From the NCBI GenBank assembly GCA_016190985.1, contig JACPPI010000013.1, positions 19,858 to 83,857 of the forward strand: a stretch of 64,000 nt of DNA, written 5' to 3'. The position numbers and the translations under genes were made by a program. The notes below the pieces were generated by a model that made no database searches, was not told the origin of the DNA, and saw nothing but the letters and a program-made list of their open reading frames with translations. Each line of letters starts with the position of its first letter. Within the stretch, counting starts at the first letter, position 1. The stretch is from Opitutia bacterium (lineage in GTDB: Bacteria; Verrucomicrobiota; Verrucomicrobiia; Opitutales; Opitutaceae). Shown piece after piece: positions 1 to 7,881 of the stretch.

Positions 1-117
1 GCCGAGCTGCCTGGCGCCATCGATGACGGCGACCTTTTGACCGAGCCCGGCGGCCACGCGCGCGGCGTTGAACCCGGCGCTGCCGCCGCCAAGGCAGATG
101 AAATCGTAGGTTTTCAT
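1..117 (-). CDS. FAD-dependent pyridine nucleotide-disulfide oxidoreductase, N-terminal fragment
   Basis: Only the first 39 codons are in the window; the gene runs off the left edge. The protein begins MKTYDFICLGGGSAGFNAAR, with a GGGSAG dinucleotide-binding loop at residues 10-15 followed by a second strand ending VAVID. This is the Rossmann FAD-binding start of the glutathione reductase/dihydrolipoamide dehydrogenase/mercuric reductase group. The redox-active cysteine pair would lie outside the window, so substrate and subfamily cannot be decided. The start overlaps the stop of the acyltransferase gene in an ATGA, so it is probably translated with that gene, although a redox enzyme is not an obvious part of polysaccharide synthesis. 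Confidence 0.7.
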   Translation of the reverse strand, partial: MKTYDFICLGGGSAGFNAARVAAGLGQKVAVIDGARQLG

Positions 118-1184
118 GTCGGCGGGGCGGGCCGCGCGGCCAGGCTGCGGCGGAACGATTCCGCCCTGGCTTCAACCAGCCGGTAAAACAACCAGGCGCA
201 GCCCACCGTGAGGGTGCTGCTGGCCAGCAGCACCACCACCCGCTGGCCGGCGAGCACCGGCCAGCGGTCGATCAGGTTGCCGATTTTCCCGATGATCGGC
301 GCATGCACGAGGTAGATGGAATACGAAAAGGTGCCGGCCCAGCCGAGCCAGCGCAGGGCGCCGGCGCCGGCGAGCCGGGCATCCCAGAGGCGGAGCACCA
401 GCATCAGCCAGGCGCTGCCGCAGGCGAAACCAAACCAGGTCGAGGCCGCGGCGGTTTGCAGCCGGCTGCAGAGATAAATGGCGCCGATCAGCAGGGTGCC
501 CGAGGCGAGCCGCGTGGCGGGGGATGGCGCGATCTGCCAGGCCAGCCAGACCACGCCACCCAAGGCAAAGTGGGGCCAGAGTATCAGCAGGGGCAGCCAG
601 GCGTGGGTGGCCGGGATCAGCCCGAGGATGAGCCAGCCACCCGCCCACGCGAAGCCGATCCAGGGCCGCCGGGCGCGGAGCGCCAGGCCGAGAGCCGAAG
701 CGGCGAGGATATAAAAACCGACCTCATAGGTGAGCGTCCAGGCCACGAGCAGGTAGGTGGGTTGGTCCAGCCATGGCTCGATGGCCAGCGCGGCGGTGAG
801 CCACTGCGCCGGTCCGGCCGGCAGCACCGCCGGGTCCAGCACGCTCTGGCCTTTGACCAGCGCGCCGGCGAGGTTGAGCAGCATCGTGACGATCAACGCG
901 GCCCAATAGGCCGGGTAGATCCGCAGCAGCCGGTCCAACGTGAAACGCCGTGCCGTGCCGTGCTGACGATATTCGCGGGCCGCCCGCTCGGCGATGCAAT
1001 AGCCGCTGATCACGAAAAACACATGAACCCCCAGCCAGCCGTGCGTCGCGAATCCCCCCAGCCAGCCGTGCGTCAAGTCGGGCCGGCCCCGGTTGGCGTG
1101 AAACACCAGCACCCACAGCGCGGCGAAGCCCCGCCAGTGGTCGAGCAAATGGTAGCGGGCGCCGCCGGCGGCCGGGGCGCTCAT
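114..1184 (-). CDS. Acyltransferase family 3 membrane protein (OafA-like O-acyltransferase)
   Basis: A 356-residue multi-pass membrane protein of the acyltransferase_3 family, which transfers acetyl or other acyl groups to surface sugars at the inner membrane. The diagnostic N-terminus is present: LLDHWRGFAALWVLVFH (residues 13-29) carries the conserved Arg and His, FFVISGYCIAE follows at about 56-66, and RLLRIYPAYW at about 85-94. About ten hydrophobic segments follow, with a basic tail. It overlaps the upstream sugar transferase gene by ATGA (1181-1184) and the downstream oxidoreductase by ATGA (114-117), so the three are probably co-translated. The acceptor sugar cannot be told from sequence. 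Confidence 0.88.
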   Translation of the reverse strand: MSAPAAGGARYHLLDHWRGFAALWVLVFHANRGRPDLTHGWLGGFATHGWLGVHVFFVISGYCIAERAAREYRQHGTARRFTLDRLLRIYPAYWAALIVTMLLNLAGALVKGQSVLDPAVLPAGPAQWLTAALAIEPWLDQPTYLLVAWTLTYEVGFYILAASALGLALRARRPWIGFAWAGGWLILGLIPATHAWLPLLILWPHFALGGVVWLAWQIAPSPATRLASGTLLIGAIYLCSRLQTAAASTWFGFACGSAWLMLVLRLWDARLAGAGALRWLGWAGTFSYSIYLVHAPIIGKIGNLIDRWPVLAGQRVVVLLASSTLTVGCAWLFYRLVEARAESFRRSLAARPAPPT

Positions 1185-2554
1185 CGGCCTTTGCCGAACA
1201 GCATGATGTGAATCGTCTTCAGGACGATGGAGGCGTCGAGCACGAAGGAAAAATAGCGGATGTAGTAGAGGTCGTATTCCAGCTTGCGCATGGTGTCCTC
1301 GAGATTGGCGCCGTAGGGGTAGTTGACCTGCGCCCAGCCGGTGATCCCCGGTTTCACCAGGTGCCGGAAATGGTAGCAGGGGATCTTCCGCTCGTAGTCA
1401 TCCACGAGCCGCACCCACTCGGCGCGCGGGCCGATGAGGCTCATGTCCCCGCGCAGCACATTCCAGAGCTGCGGCACCTCGTCGAGCCGGCTGGCGCGCA
1501 GGAAGCGGCCCAGCCGGGTGACGCGGCTGTCGTTTTGCTGGGTGTATTCGCTGCCCGCGCCGTTCACCCTCATCGTGCGGAGCTTGACGATGTCGAAGAG
1601 TCTCCGGTTCCGGCCGACGCGCGCCTGGCGGAAAAACACCGGGCCGCGGTCCTCCAGCCAGAGGGCGGCCGCCACCAGCGGGGCAAAGGGCAGGGCCAGC
1701 AGCAGGCCGAAAGTGGCGAACGCGATGTCGCTGACCCGTTTCAATCTTTCGAAGACCGGCTCGCGGGCGATTTGGAAACCCTCTTGGAACAGCCAGGTCT
1801 GGTTCAGGCGGTAGAGGGGGATCTTGCGCCAGTAAACCTCGTGGAACAGCTCCAGCGTGTAGGTGGGCACGCCGGAGAAGTGCAGCTTCATCAGCCGCTG
1901 CGCGACCTCGGCCGGCAGCTCCTGGCCGGTCTCGCGCAGGATGATCGCGTCGATGTGGCTTTCATATTCCTCCAAGTAATGCGCGACATCGCCAAACGGC
2001 GGCGCGGAGGGCTTGGCGCCGGTCTCGGGCAGCCCGCGCGCGAAAGTGGCATGAGTGGCGTAGAGCACCGACTGCGTCATGCCGGTCATGCGGCATTCCT
2101 CCTTGAAGGCGATGCAGCTTTCGGGGCTGCCCAGAAACATGAAATAGCGCTGCTGCTTCCGGGCCTGCGCGCGCAGATAGAGCACACGGCGGTAGCTGAG
2201 CGTGACGGGGATCAACAGCACACAAGCGCCGGTGATGACCAGCCGGCTGACTTGCAGGGCAAAACCCGCCGGGATGAACACGTAGGTGAGCAGCAGGGTG
2301 AACAGCAGCACAAAGACCAGCGCGATGGCGTGCAGGCTGGTATAGGTGACCGACAGCAGGTCGGTGCGCGGGCTGTAGCCGTCGATCAGATAGACGGCGA
2401 GGAAGTGCATCAGCACCGGCAGTGTCAGCGGGGCCAAGATGATTCCCTCCCAGTGCAGCACGCCCCAGGTCCAGGCGACGAAGTTGAACGCCACAACCAC
2501 GGCGACAGCGTCGAGCAGCACGAAGGTCGCGGTTAGGAATCTTCCCTGGGTCAT
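1181..2554 (-). CDS. Polyprenyl-phosphate glycosylphosphotransferase (WbaP/WcaJ family)
   Basis: This type of enzyme starts polysaccharide synthesis by transferring a sugar-1-phosphate from a nucleotide sugar to the lipid carrier undecaprenyl phosphate at the inner membrane. The N-terminal half has several hydrophobic segments. The C-terminal ~190 residues are the Bac_transf domain, beginning KRVSDIAFATFGLLLALPFA, with GPVFFRQARVGRN, KLRTM and DEVPQLWNVLRGDMSLIGPR, and ending in a GITGWAQVNY block. I chose the ATG at 2554 (457 aa, MTQGRFLTA). A TTG at 2593 would add 13 residues, and neither start has a clear ribosome binding site. A 154-base gap separates it from the main glycosyltransferase block, so it may have its own promoter. 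Confidence 0.9.
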   Translation of the reverse strand: MTQGRFLTATFVLLDAVAVVVAFNFVAWTWGVLHWEGIILAPLTLPVLMHFLAVYLIDGYSPRTDLLSVTYTSLHAIALVFVLLFTLLLTYVFIPAGFALQVSRLVITGACVLLIPVTLSYRRVLYLRAQARKQQRYFMFLGSPESCIAFKEECRMTGMTQSVLYATHATFARGLPETGAKPSAPPFGDVAHYLEEYESHIDAIILRETGQELPAEVAQRLMKLHFSGVPTYTLELFHEVYWRKIPLYRLNQTWLFQEGFQIAREPVFERLKRVSDIAFATFGLLLALPFAPLVAAALWLEDRGPVFFRQARVGRNRRLFDIVKLRTMRVNGAGSEYTQQNDSRVTRLGRFLRASRLDEVPQLWNVLRGDMSLIGPRAEWVRLVDDYERKIPCYHFRHLVKPGITGWAQVNYPYGANLEDTMRKLEYDLYYIRYFSFVLDASIVLKTIHIMLFGKGR

Positions 2555-2708
2555 GGCAAAATAGGGTTGTTTACGTGACGCCACCAACCACAACCTATTG
2601 GGCCAATTTCAGCGCGGCGACCACAATTACTGGGGTTTGGTGGAGTCACATGCATAGCCCTATGGCAAAATGATTGGCGGGGTCGCGGCGCCCCAAGGCA
2701 AACTGAAC

Positions 2709-3905
2709 CTAGCCTGCGGACTGGCGCAAGATTTCCTCCCAGTGCGCCAAGGCGGCCTCAAAAGTGAAGTGTCCCTCATACGCCGCCCGGGCCTGCCGGC
2801 CCAAATGCTGGCAAAGCGGCGGGTCGGCCTGCCAGCGGGCAACCGTGGCGGCCAGTCCGGCCCCGTCGGTCGCGGCGAAGGCCGCGCCGCAGTCCTCCTT
2901 CACCAGCAGGCGGGCGATTTCGCCGTCCACCGGGCCGACGAACAGCCCCGGCCGGCCGGCGGCGAGCACGCCCGCCAGTTTGCTCGGATACACCAGCCGC
3001 GCGAAATCCGGCTTCAAGGTCACGAGGTGGGCGTCGGCCGCCGCGAGGGCGGAGGCGAGATGCTCACGCGGCACGGGCGGCAGCAGCCGGACATTGTCCA
3101 ATCCCCGGGACTTGGCGGCGTGGCGGACCTGCTCAAAACGCGCGCCGGCTCCGATGAAGAGGAAGACAATGTCGCGCTGTGATTGCAGTTTTTCCGCCGC
3201 GTCAAGCACCGCGGTGAATTCATGCACGCGGCCGAGGTTGCCGGAGTAGGCGACCACAAACTTCCCGGTCACGTCCCAGCCGGCCCGGCGGGCGGCGACC
3301 GCCTCGGCCGGGGCCGGGACGTGCAGTTCGCGCGGAGCCCAATTCGGCACGACCGTCACCCGTTCCGACGGCACCCCGGAGGCCGCCGCCATCTGCGCCA
3401 TGTCCTCGCCGAGCGTCACGCAGCGGGCGGCGGCCTGCCACGCGCGGTCGCGTCTCGCTCGCAGCGGCCACAGGGGCGGTGCGAGCCAGGCTCCGAAATG
3501 CGCGGTGACGATCTCGGGATAGATGTCCTGGATCCAATGGATGACCTTGGCGCCGCGCGCAGCCGCGACGGCCATGATGGCGGTGCCGAGCATCGGCGGG
3601 TCGGTCATCGCCACCACGACGTCGCCCGGGTGCAGCAGGGCGGCAAGCTGGCGCTGGGCCGCGCGCCGATACCGGCCGTAGTTGACGGCGCGTGACAGCA
3701 ATCCCCCATGCTGCCCGCTTCCGCCGGAGCGATGAATGGTGACGCCGTTGTGCCGGGCCGGACCCTCACCGGCGGCGATCACGTGAACCTCCCGGCCGCG
3801 CGCCGCGAGGCCCTCGGCCAGATCGGTCAGCAACTGCGCCGTGGCGGCGGTCGAGGGCCAGCAGACCCGGTTGAGAAAGATGACCCTCGGGGAGGCGGCG
3901 CTCAC
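2709..3905 (-). CDS. Glycosyltransferase family 4 (WbuB-like)
   Basis: A 398-residue GT-B glycosyltransferase that would transfer a sugar from a nucleotide donor to the growing lipid-linked chain on the cytoplasmic face. The N-terminus SPRVIFLNRVCWPSTAATAQ resembles WbuB-type fucosamine/colanic-acid transferases. The C-terminal half has FVVAYSGNLGRVHE, FLFIGAGA and the donor-site region YPSKLAGVLAAGRPGLFVG. The start is a GTG at 3905 that overlaps the stop of the preceding gene as GTGA; a longer ATG form starting at 3953 would run deep into that gene and is unlikely. It is the last gene before the 154-base gap. Confidence 0.87.
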   Translation of the reverse strand: MSAASPRVIFLNRVCWPSTAATAQLLTDLAEGLAARGREVHVIAAGEGPARHNGVTIHRSGGSGQHGGLLSRAVNYGRYRRAAQRQLAALLHPGDVVVAMTDPPMLGTAIMAVAAARGAKVIHWIQDIYPEIVTAHFGAWLAPPLWPLRARRDRAWQAAARCVTLGEDMAQMAAASGVPSERVTVVPNWAPRELHVPAPAEAVAARRAGWDVTGKFVVAYSGNLGRVHEFTAVLDAAEKLQSQRDIVFLFIGAGARFEQVRHAAKSRGLDNVRLLPPVPREHLASALAAADAHLVTLKPDFARLVYPSKLAGVLAAGRPGLFVGPVDGEIARLLVKEDCGAAFAATDGAGLAATVARWQADPPLCQHLGRQARAAYEGHFTFEAALAHWEEILRQSAG

Positions 3906-4759
3906 GGTTTGGTCGGGGCCGCGAGGCGCAGTTCCCGGGCCTTGGTTGCGCACAGGAATTCATACCAGGCCATCAAGCGGCAGAAAACGAAACCTCTCCG
4001 CCCGTCGAGGAACCCGGCGCGCCAGACATAGTGGTAGAGGAAACGCAGCAGCGGCCGGCCGGGCAGCGACCAGGCGAGGCGGCGCAGGCGGCGCTTGCGG
4101 GCGAGGCCCGGGTCGAGGCCCGCCGCGTCGGCGCGGGCGGATTCGACCTGGAGGCGCGCCTCCCAATTGCTGTAGCGGTTGTGCTTCTCGACCCAGGTGG
4201 CGATGTCGGGGAAGGCGTAGTGCTCCATCTCGCCGGCCAGATAACCGGCCGGGCCCTGCAACTCGACATGTTCGTGCACCTCGTTGTCGCCGGCGCCGTC
4301 GCCGGCCCCGCCGGCCGGTTGTTCGTAACGGCCCAGGGCATGGCGGAAGAAGCGCAGGTTCCAGCTCGGATAGTAGCCGCAATGGTTCAGCCAGCCGTCG
4401 AGGAACCAGAAGCGGCGGTTCACATAGTAGCCTTGGTGCCGCGACTGCCCGAGCGCGGCGCGCATGGCGGCCTCCAGTTCCGGCGTGGCGCGCTCGTCGG
4501 CGTCGATGATGAACACCCAGTCGTGTTTCCACGGCACGTTCGCCAGCGCCCAGTTTTTCTTTTTCGGGTAGGATCCGTCCCACTTGAAATCGACCACCCG
4601 GGCCCCGGCGGCGCGCGCGATCTCGGGCGTGCCGTCCGTGCTGCCGGAGTCCACCACCACGATCTCGTCGCACCACGCGACGGAGGCGAGGCACGCGGCC
4701 AGGTTGGCGGCCTCGTTCTTGGCGGGGATCAGGACCGAGATGGGGGCGGGGGCGGGCAT
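3902..4759 (-). CDS. Glycosyltransferase family 2 (WaaE/KdtX-like)
   Basis: A 285-residue GT-A transferase. ISVLIPAKNEAANLAACL (residues 7-24) is followed by DEIVVVDSGSTDGTPEIA and the metal-binding IDADE at 85-89. The DFKWDGSYPKKKNWAL segment and the later GEMEHYAFPDIATWVEKHNRYSNW block are typical of the WaaE group, which adds a sugar to lipopolysaccharide-core-type acceptors. The start at 4759 lies two bases past the upstream stop (TGA-CC-ATG), a junction seen three times in this locus. A much longer open frame continues upstream but is only an antisense-type shadow over the ligase gene. Confidence 0.88.
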   Translation of the reverse strand: MPAPAPISVLIPAKNEAANLAACLASVAWCDEIVVVDSGSTDGTPEIARAAGARVVDFKWDGSYPKKKNWALANVPWKHDWVFIIDADERATPELEAAMRAALGQSRHQGYYVNRRFWFLDGWLNHCGYYPSWNLRFFRHALGRYEQPAGGAGDGAGDNEVHEHVELQGPAGYLAGEMEHYAFPDIATWVEKHNRYSNWEARLQVESARADAAGLDPGLARKRRLRRLAWSLPGRPLLRFLYHYVWRAGFLDGRRGFVFCRLMAWYEFLCATKARELRLAAPTKP

Positions 4760-4761
4760 GG

Positions 4762-6210
4762 TCAGCGGGGTTCCTCCGCCTGGGCGCGCAGGTCGAGCGT
4801 CGCGTAGCGGAGGGCACAGCAGAAAACCGCGCAGAACGTGAGCATCACGGCCGGGTTGGCAAAGGGGAATTCGACCCAGGCGTAGAGCAGCACGAGGGCG
4901 CACCCGGCCAGCAGATAGCGCGGCACGGCCGAGTCCGCGCGCCGCCACGGGATCGCCCCCAATGGCAGCAGCACGAGCAGGGCGAGCAGGCCTGTGCCGA
5001 CGAAGCCGGTCTCGGCGAGCGACTGCAGCCAGTCGTTGTGCGCCTCGGCGTAGAAGGGCCGCCAGACCCACAGCTCCGCCGCCCGCTGGGTGTTGAAGAT
5101 GCGGAAGACATGGGCGTAGCTCTCCAGGCCCCAGCCGAACCAGGGCTTGGCGGCGGCCATGGTCCAGGTGTCGCGGTAGAGCGTGAGGCGGGAGTTGAGC
5201 GTGTCCTCCCGGGCGATGTGCGCGAGCTGCTCGGTGGTCAGGCGCGCGCGCTGGGCGATGACCTCGCGGCTGAGGTAGGCGACGGCGGCGGTGGCGATCA
5301 ACACGGCCAGCACGATGCCGGTCACGGGGAGAAGGGCGGATTCCTTCCGCTCGCGACGCCGGCGGATCAGCCGGCCGAGGAAGTGGGCCAGCGCGCCGGT
5401 CAGCAGCAAGCCCAGCAGCGCCGTGCTGGACCGCGAGGCGCTCAACGGCACCGACGTGGCGAGGAGGAGCGTGACGACGGCGCCCAGGAGCACGGGCGAG
5501 TGCCAGACATCGCGGGCGCCCCCGCGGCGCAGGGCGTGGAAGAGCAGCGCGAGGCACACCGTCGTGTTGAGCAGCGTGAAGGCCCCCCAGTGGTTGTGAT
5601 AGATGAAAGTGGCGAAGAAGCGCGCATTGGGCGAACGCACGAGGCCGAACCACAGGCCGTCGGCGTGGGCCAGCTTCTGGAACGTGCCGAACACGGCGAG
5701 CACGACGGCGTTGGTCGCGAGCAGGAACAGCACGCCGCGCACGAAGCGGCGGCCGGGCAGCACGAGGAACAGGTTGAAGCAGGACAGCACGATCACGTTG
5801 AACTGCCACAGTTCCCGCGCGGCCAGCCACGGCCGCGCCGCGCTCGGCAGCCATGGATTGGGGTCGGCCAGCACCAGCGCGCGCTGCCCGGCCGCGACCA
5901 CCTCCTTGAAGCCCGGGTTGAAACAGCTGAGCACCACCAGCAGGTCGTAGAGCCAGAGCGGCCACAGCCAGCGGAGCGCGGGCCACCGGGTGGTGTCATC
6001 CGTTTTGTCCCGGCTCCGGCAGGCGGCGATGAACAGCAGCACTCCGGCGGCGCCCCAGGCGGCGATGCCCTGCCGGGCCCACGGGGCCTGGCCGCCGAAC
6101 GCCCAGGTGGTGAACACCAGCAGGCTGCCGAAATGGAACAGCACCAGCCGGGCGAGCAGGCCGGTGCGCGGCTGGCGGCGACAGGTTGCCGAGGAATCAA
6201 CGTCACTCAT
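4762..6210 (-). CDS. O-antigen ligase / polymerase-like membrane protein (Wzy_C family)
   Basis: A 482-residue polytopic membrane protein. Hydrophobic segments fill the N-terminal and C-terminal thirds, with a large periplasmic loop between them. That loop holds the ligase signature region: NSRLTLYRDTWTMAAAKPWF, then GWGLESYAHVF, then YAEAHNDWLQSLAETGFVGT. Proteins of this family either join finished polysaccharide to lipid A core (WaaL) or polymerise repeat units (Wzy), and sequence alone does not separate the two. A second, unrelated Wzy-like protein lies at 10304-11755, so a ligase role here is a reasonable inference. It begins in an ATGA overlap with the upstream GT4 gene. Confidence 0.85.
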   Translation of the reverse strand: MSDVDSSATCRRQPRTGLLARLVLFHFGSLLVFTTWAFGGQAPWARQGIAAWGAAGVLLFIAACRSRDKTDDTTRWPALRWLWPLWLYDLLVVLSCFNPGFKEVVAAGQRALVLADPNPWLPSAARPWLAARELWQFNVIVLSCFNLFLVLPGRRFVRGVLFLLATNAVVLAVFGTFQKLAHADGLWFGLVRSPNARFFATFIYHNHWGAFTLLNTTVCLALLFHALRRGGARDVWHSPVLLGAVVTLLLATSVPLSASRSSTALLGLLLTGALAHFLGRLIRRRRERKESALLPVTGIVLAVLIATAAVAYLSREVIAQRARLTTEQLAHIAREDTLNSRLTLYRDTWTMAAAKPWFGWGLESYAHVFRIFNTQRAAELWVWRPFYAEAHNDWLQSLAETGFVGTGLLALLVLLPLGAIPWRRADSAVPRYLLAGCALVLLYAWVEFPFANPAVMLTFCAVFCCALRYATLDLRAQAEEPR

Positions 6211-7328
6211 CGCGGCAGGTGGCGGTAGAATTCAGCGAGCAGCCCGGCGGCGCGGGCCCAGGAACAGTCGCGCGTCATCCACTCCCGGCCGCGGCGGCCC
6301 CTGGCGGCCAGCTCGGCCGCGGGAGTGGCGAGGGCGGCGGCGAGCGTGGCGCCGAAATTCTCCCATGGCACGCACCAGCCGGCCCCGTGCGCGGCGAGGC
6401 CCGACCACGGCGTGGTGTCGGTCACCAGCGCAGGCAGCCCGGCGGCGAGCGCCTCGGCGATGACGAGCCCGAAGTTTTCCGAGTGCGACGGCAGCACGAA
6501 GAGCGACGCCACGGCGTAGGGCGGCGGCCGGCCGTTGCCATCGAACACCGCGATGCGATCCGCGCCGCCGGCCGCCGCCACCTCGGCGCCGAGCCCGGCG
6601 GCGGTGTGATCCTCGGCGACACCCGCGATGAGCAGCAGCCAGTCGCCGCGTTCGACCGAAAGCCAGAGGCCGATGAGTTCGCGCAGCCGTTTCTTGCGAT
6701 GAAAGCGCGAGTAGAACAGCGCCACGGGGCGGGATTTCGTGGCGGGGCAGAGCCCATGCCACGCGGCGCGGGCGGCCGCCAGCTCCGCGTCGCCGGGCGG
6801 GACGACGCCGTTGGGCGACACGCACACCGGCTGCCGGAAGCCGAGGGCGCGGATGTCGTCGGCCTCCTCCGGGCTGGTCGCATGCCAGCCGGCGGCGGCG
6901 GGCATGGCGCCGGGGTGCACGAAGAATTGCGCCACACGCTTGCGCCAGAGCCGGTGGCGGCGGGCCCAGCCGCTCAACATGCCGCGCGGCGAAATCACCA
7001 GAGGAACGCCGCCGCGATGCGCGGCCTCGTGCGCGTAGTGCAGCGGCAGGAGCCACAGCGCGTGGTTGTGCACCACATCATAGCGGGTCCGGAGCAGATG
7101 TTGCCGCAGCTCCGGCGAGCGCGAAAGCCAGCGCGGGGCGACGCGGGGAAAGATGCGGATGGTTGCCGCGTCGCCAGCACCGGCCGCCATCGGGCGGCCG
7201 TCTTCCGCCGTGGCCAGCAGCTCGGCCTCCTCGCCGAGGGCGGCCTGGGCATTGGCGAGGGCGCGCACCGACTTCGACGGACCGCCGTGGCGCTCCTCCA
7301 AGCTCGGCACGATGTGGCAGACGCGCAC
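6207..7328 (-). CDS. Glycosyltransferase family 4
   Basis: A 373-residue GT-B transferase starting from a GTG codon one base after the stop of the upstream acetyltransferase gene. The N-terminus MRVCHIVPSLEERHGGPSKS has the glycine-rich acceptor-side loop of GT4 enzymes. The C-terminal domain contains PVALFYSRFHRKKRLRELI and the donor-binding SLFVLPSHSENFGLVIAEAL with its E-x7-E motif. The donor and acceptor sugars cannot be predicted. It overlaps the O-antigen-ligase-like gene by ATGA. Confidence 0.88.
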   Translation of the reverse strand: MRVCHIVPSLEERHGGPSKSVRALANAQAALGEEAELLATAEDGRPMAAGAGDAATIRIFPRVAPRWLSRSPELRQHLLRTRYDVVHNHALWLLPLHYAHEAAHRGGVPLVISPRGMLSGWARRHRLWRKRVAQFFVHPGAMPAAAGWHATSPEEADDIRALGFRQPVCVSPNGVVPPGDAELAAARAAWHGLCPATKSRPVALFYSRFHRKKRLRELIGLWLSVERGDWLLLIAGVAEDHTAAGLGAEVAAAGGADRIAVFDGNGRPPPYAVASLFVLPSHSENFGLVIAEALAAGLPALVTDTTPWSGLAAHGAGWCVPWENFGATLAAALATPAAELAARGRRGREWMTRDCSWARAAGLLAEFYRHLPR

Positions 7329-7329
7329 T

Positions 7330-7881
7330 TCAGGCGGGCTCCGGCCGGTCCTTGAGCGGACGGCAGGGCGAGCCGGCGCAAACCTTGCGCGCCGGCAGGT
7401 CCTTCACCACCACCGAGCGCGCGCCGACGACGCAGAGTTCGCCGACGGTGACGCCGGGGCCGACAAACACCTCGGCGCCGAGCCAGGCGTTGCGGCCGAT
7501 GGTGATGGGCCTTGTCACGAGCGGCATGGACCACCGCGTGATGTCATGGGTGCCGGCGCAGAGGTGGCAGTGCTGGCTGAGGTTGGCGCCGTATTCGAGG
7601 CGGATGGGCGCGAGGTTGTAGAGGCTGACGTGCGGTCCCACCATGCTGCGCGGCGCGAGCGAAAGGTTCTTGGGAAACACGATCTTCGCCGTCGGGAAAA
7701 TCACGACCGGGCCGCTGACGTCGGCGCCGAAGAGGCGCAGCAGCGCGGCGCGGAAGCCGTGGAGCGGGCGCGGGCTCCAGCGGAAAAGCGTGGATTGCAC
7801 CACCAGCCACAGCCAGCGGCCCAGCACGGCCGACACCGGGTAGGGCGTGGCGCAATTCTGACCGAGATAGGGGTCGCTCAC
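7330..7881 (-). CDS. WcaF-like hexapeptide-repeat acetyltransferase
   Basis: A 183-residue acyl-CoA-dependent O-acetyltransferase of the left-handed beta-helix family, cytoplasmic, probably acetylating a sugar of this polysaccharide. The leader region RWLWLVVQSTLFRWSPRPLH followed by LFGADVSGPVVIFPTAKIVF matches the WcaF subgroup. Hexapeptide repeats run from about residue 55 to 165 and include the catalytic-loop histidine in LCAGTHDI and the IGRNAWLGAEVFVGPGVTVGE ladder. Translation is coupled to the upstream glycosyltransferase by ATGA (7878-7881). Confidence 0.88.
   Translation of the reverse strand: MSDPYLGQNCATPYPVSAVLGRWLWLVVQSTLFRWSPRPLHGFRAALLRLFGADVSGPVVIFPTAKIVFPKNLSLAPRSMVGPHVSLYNLAPIRLEYGANLSQHCHLCAGTHDITRWSMPLVTRPITIGRNAWLGAEVFVGPGVTVGELCVVGARSVVVKDLPARKVCAGSPCRPLKDRPEPA

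Noticed and set aside
2555..2593. TTG start giving 13 more residues to the sugar transferase
   Set aside because: The ATG at 2554 begins a normal N-terminus; the extension has no ribosome binding site and no family support.
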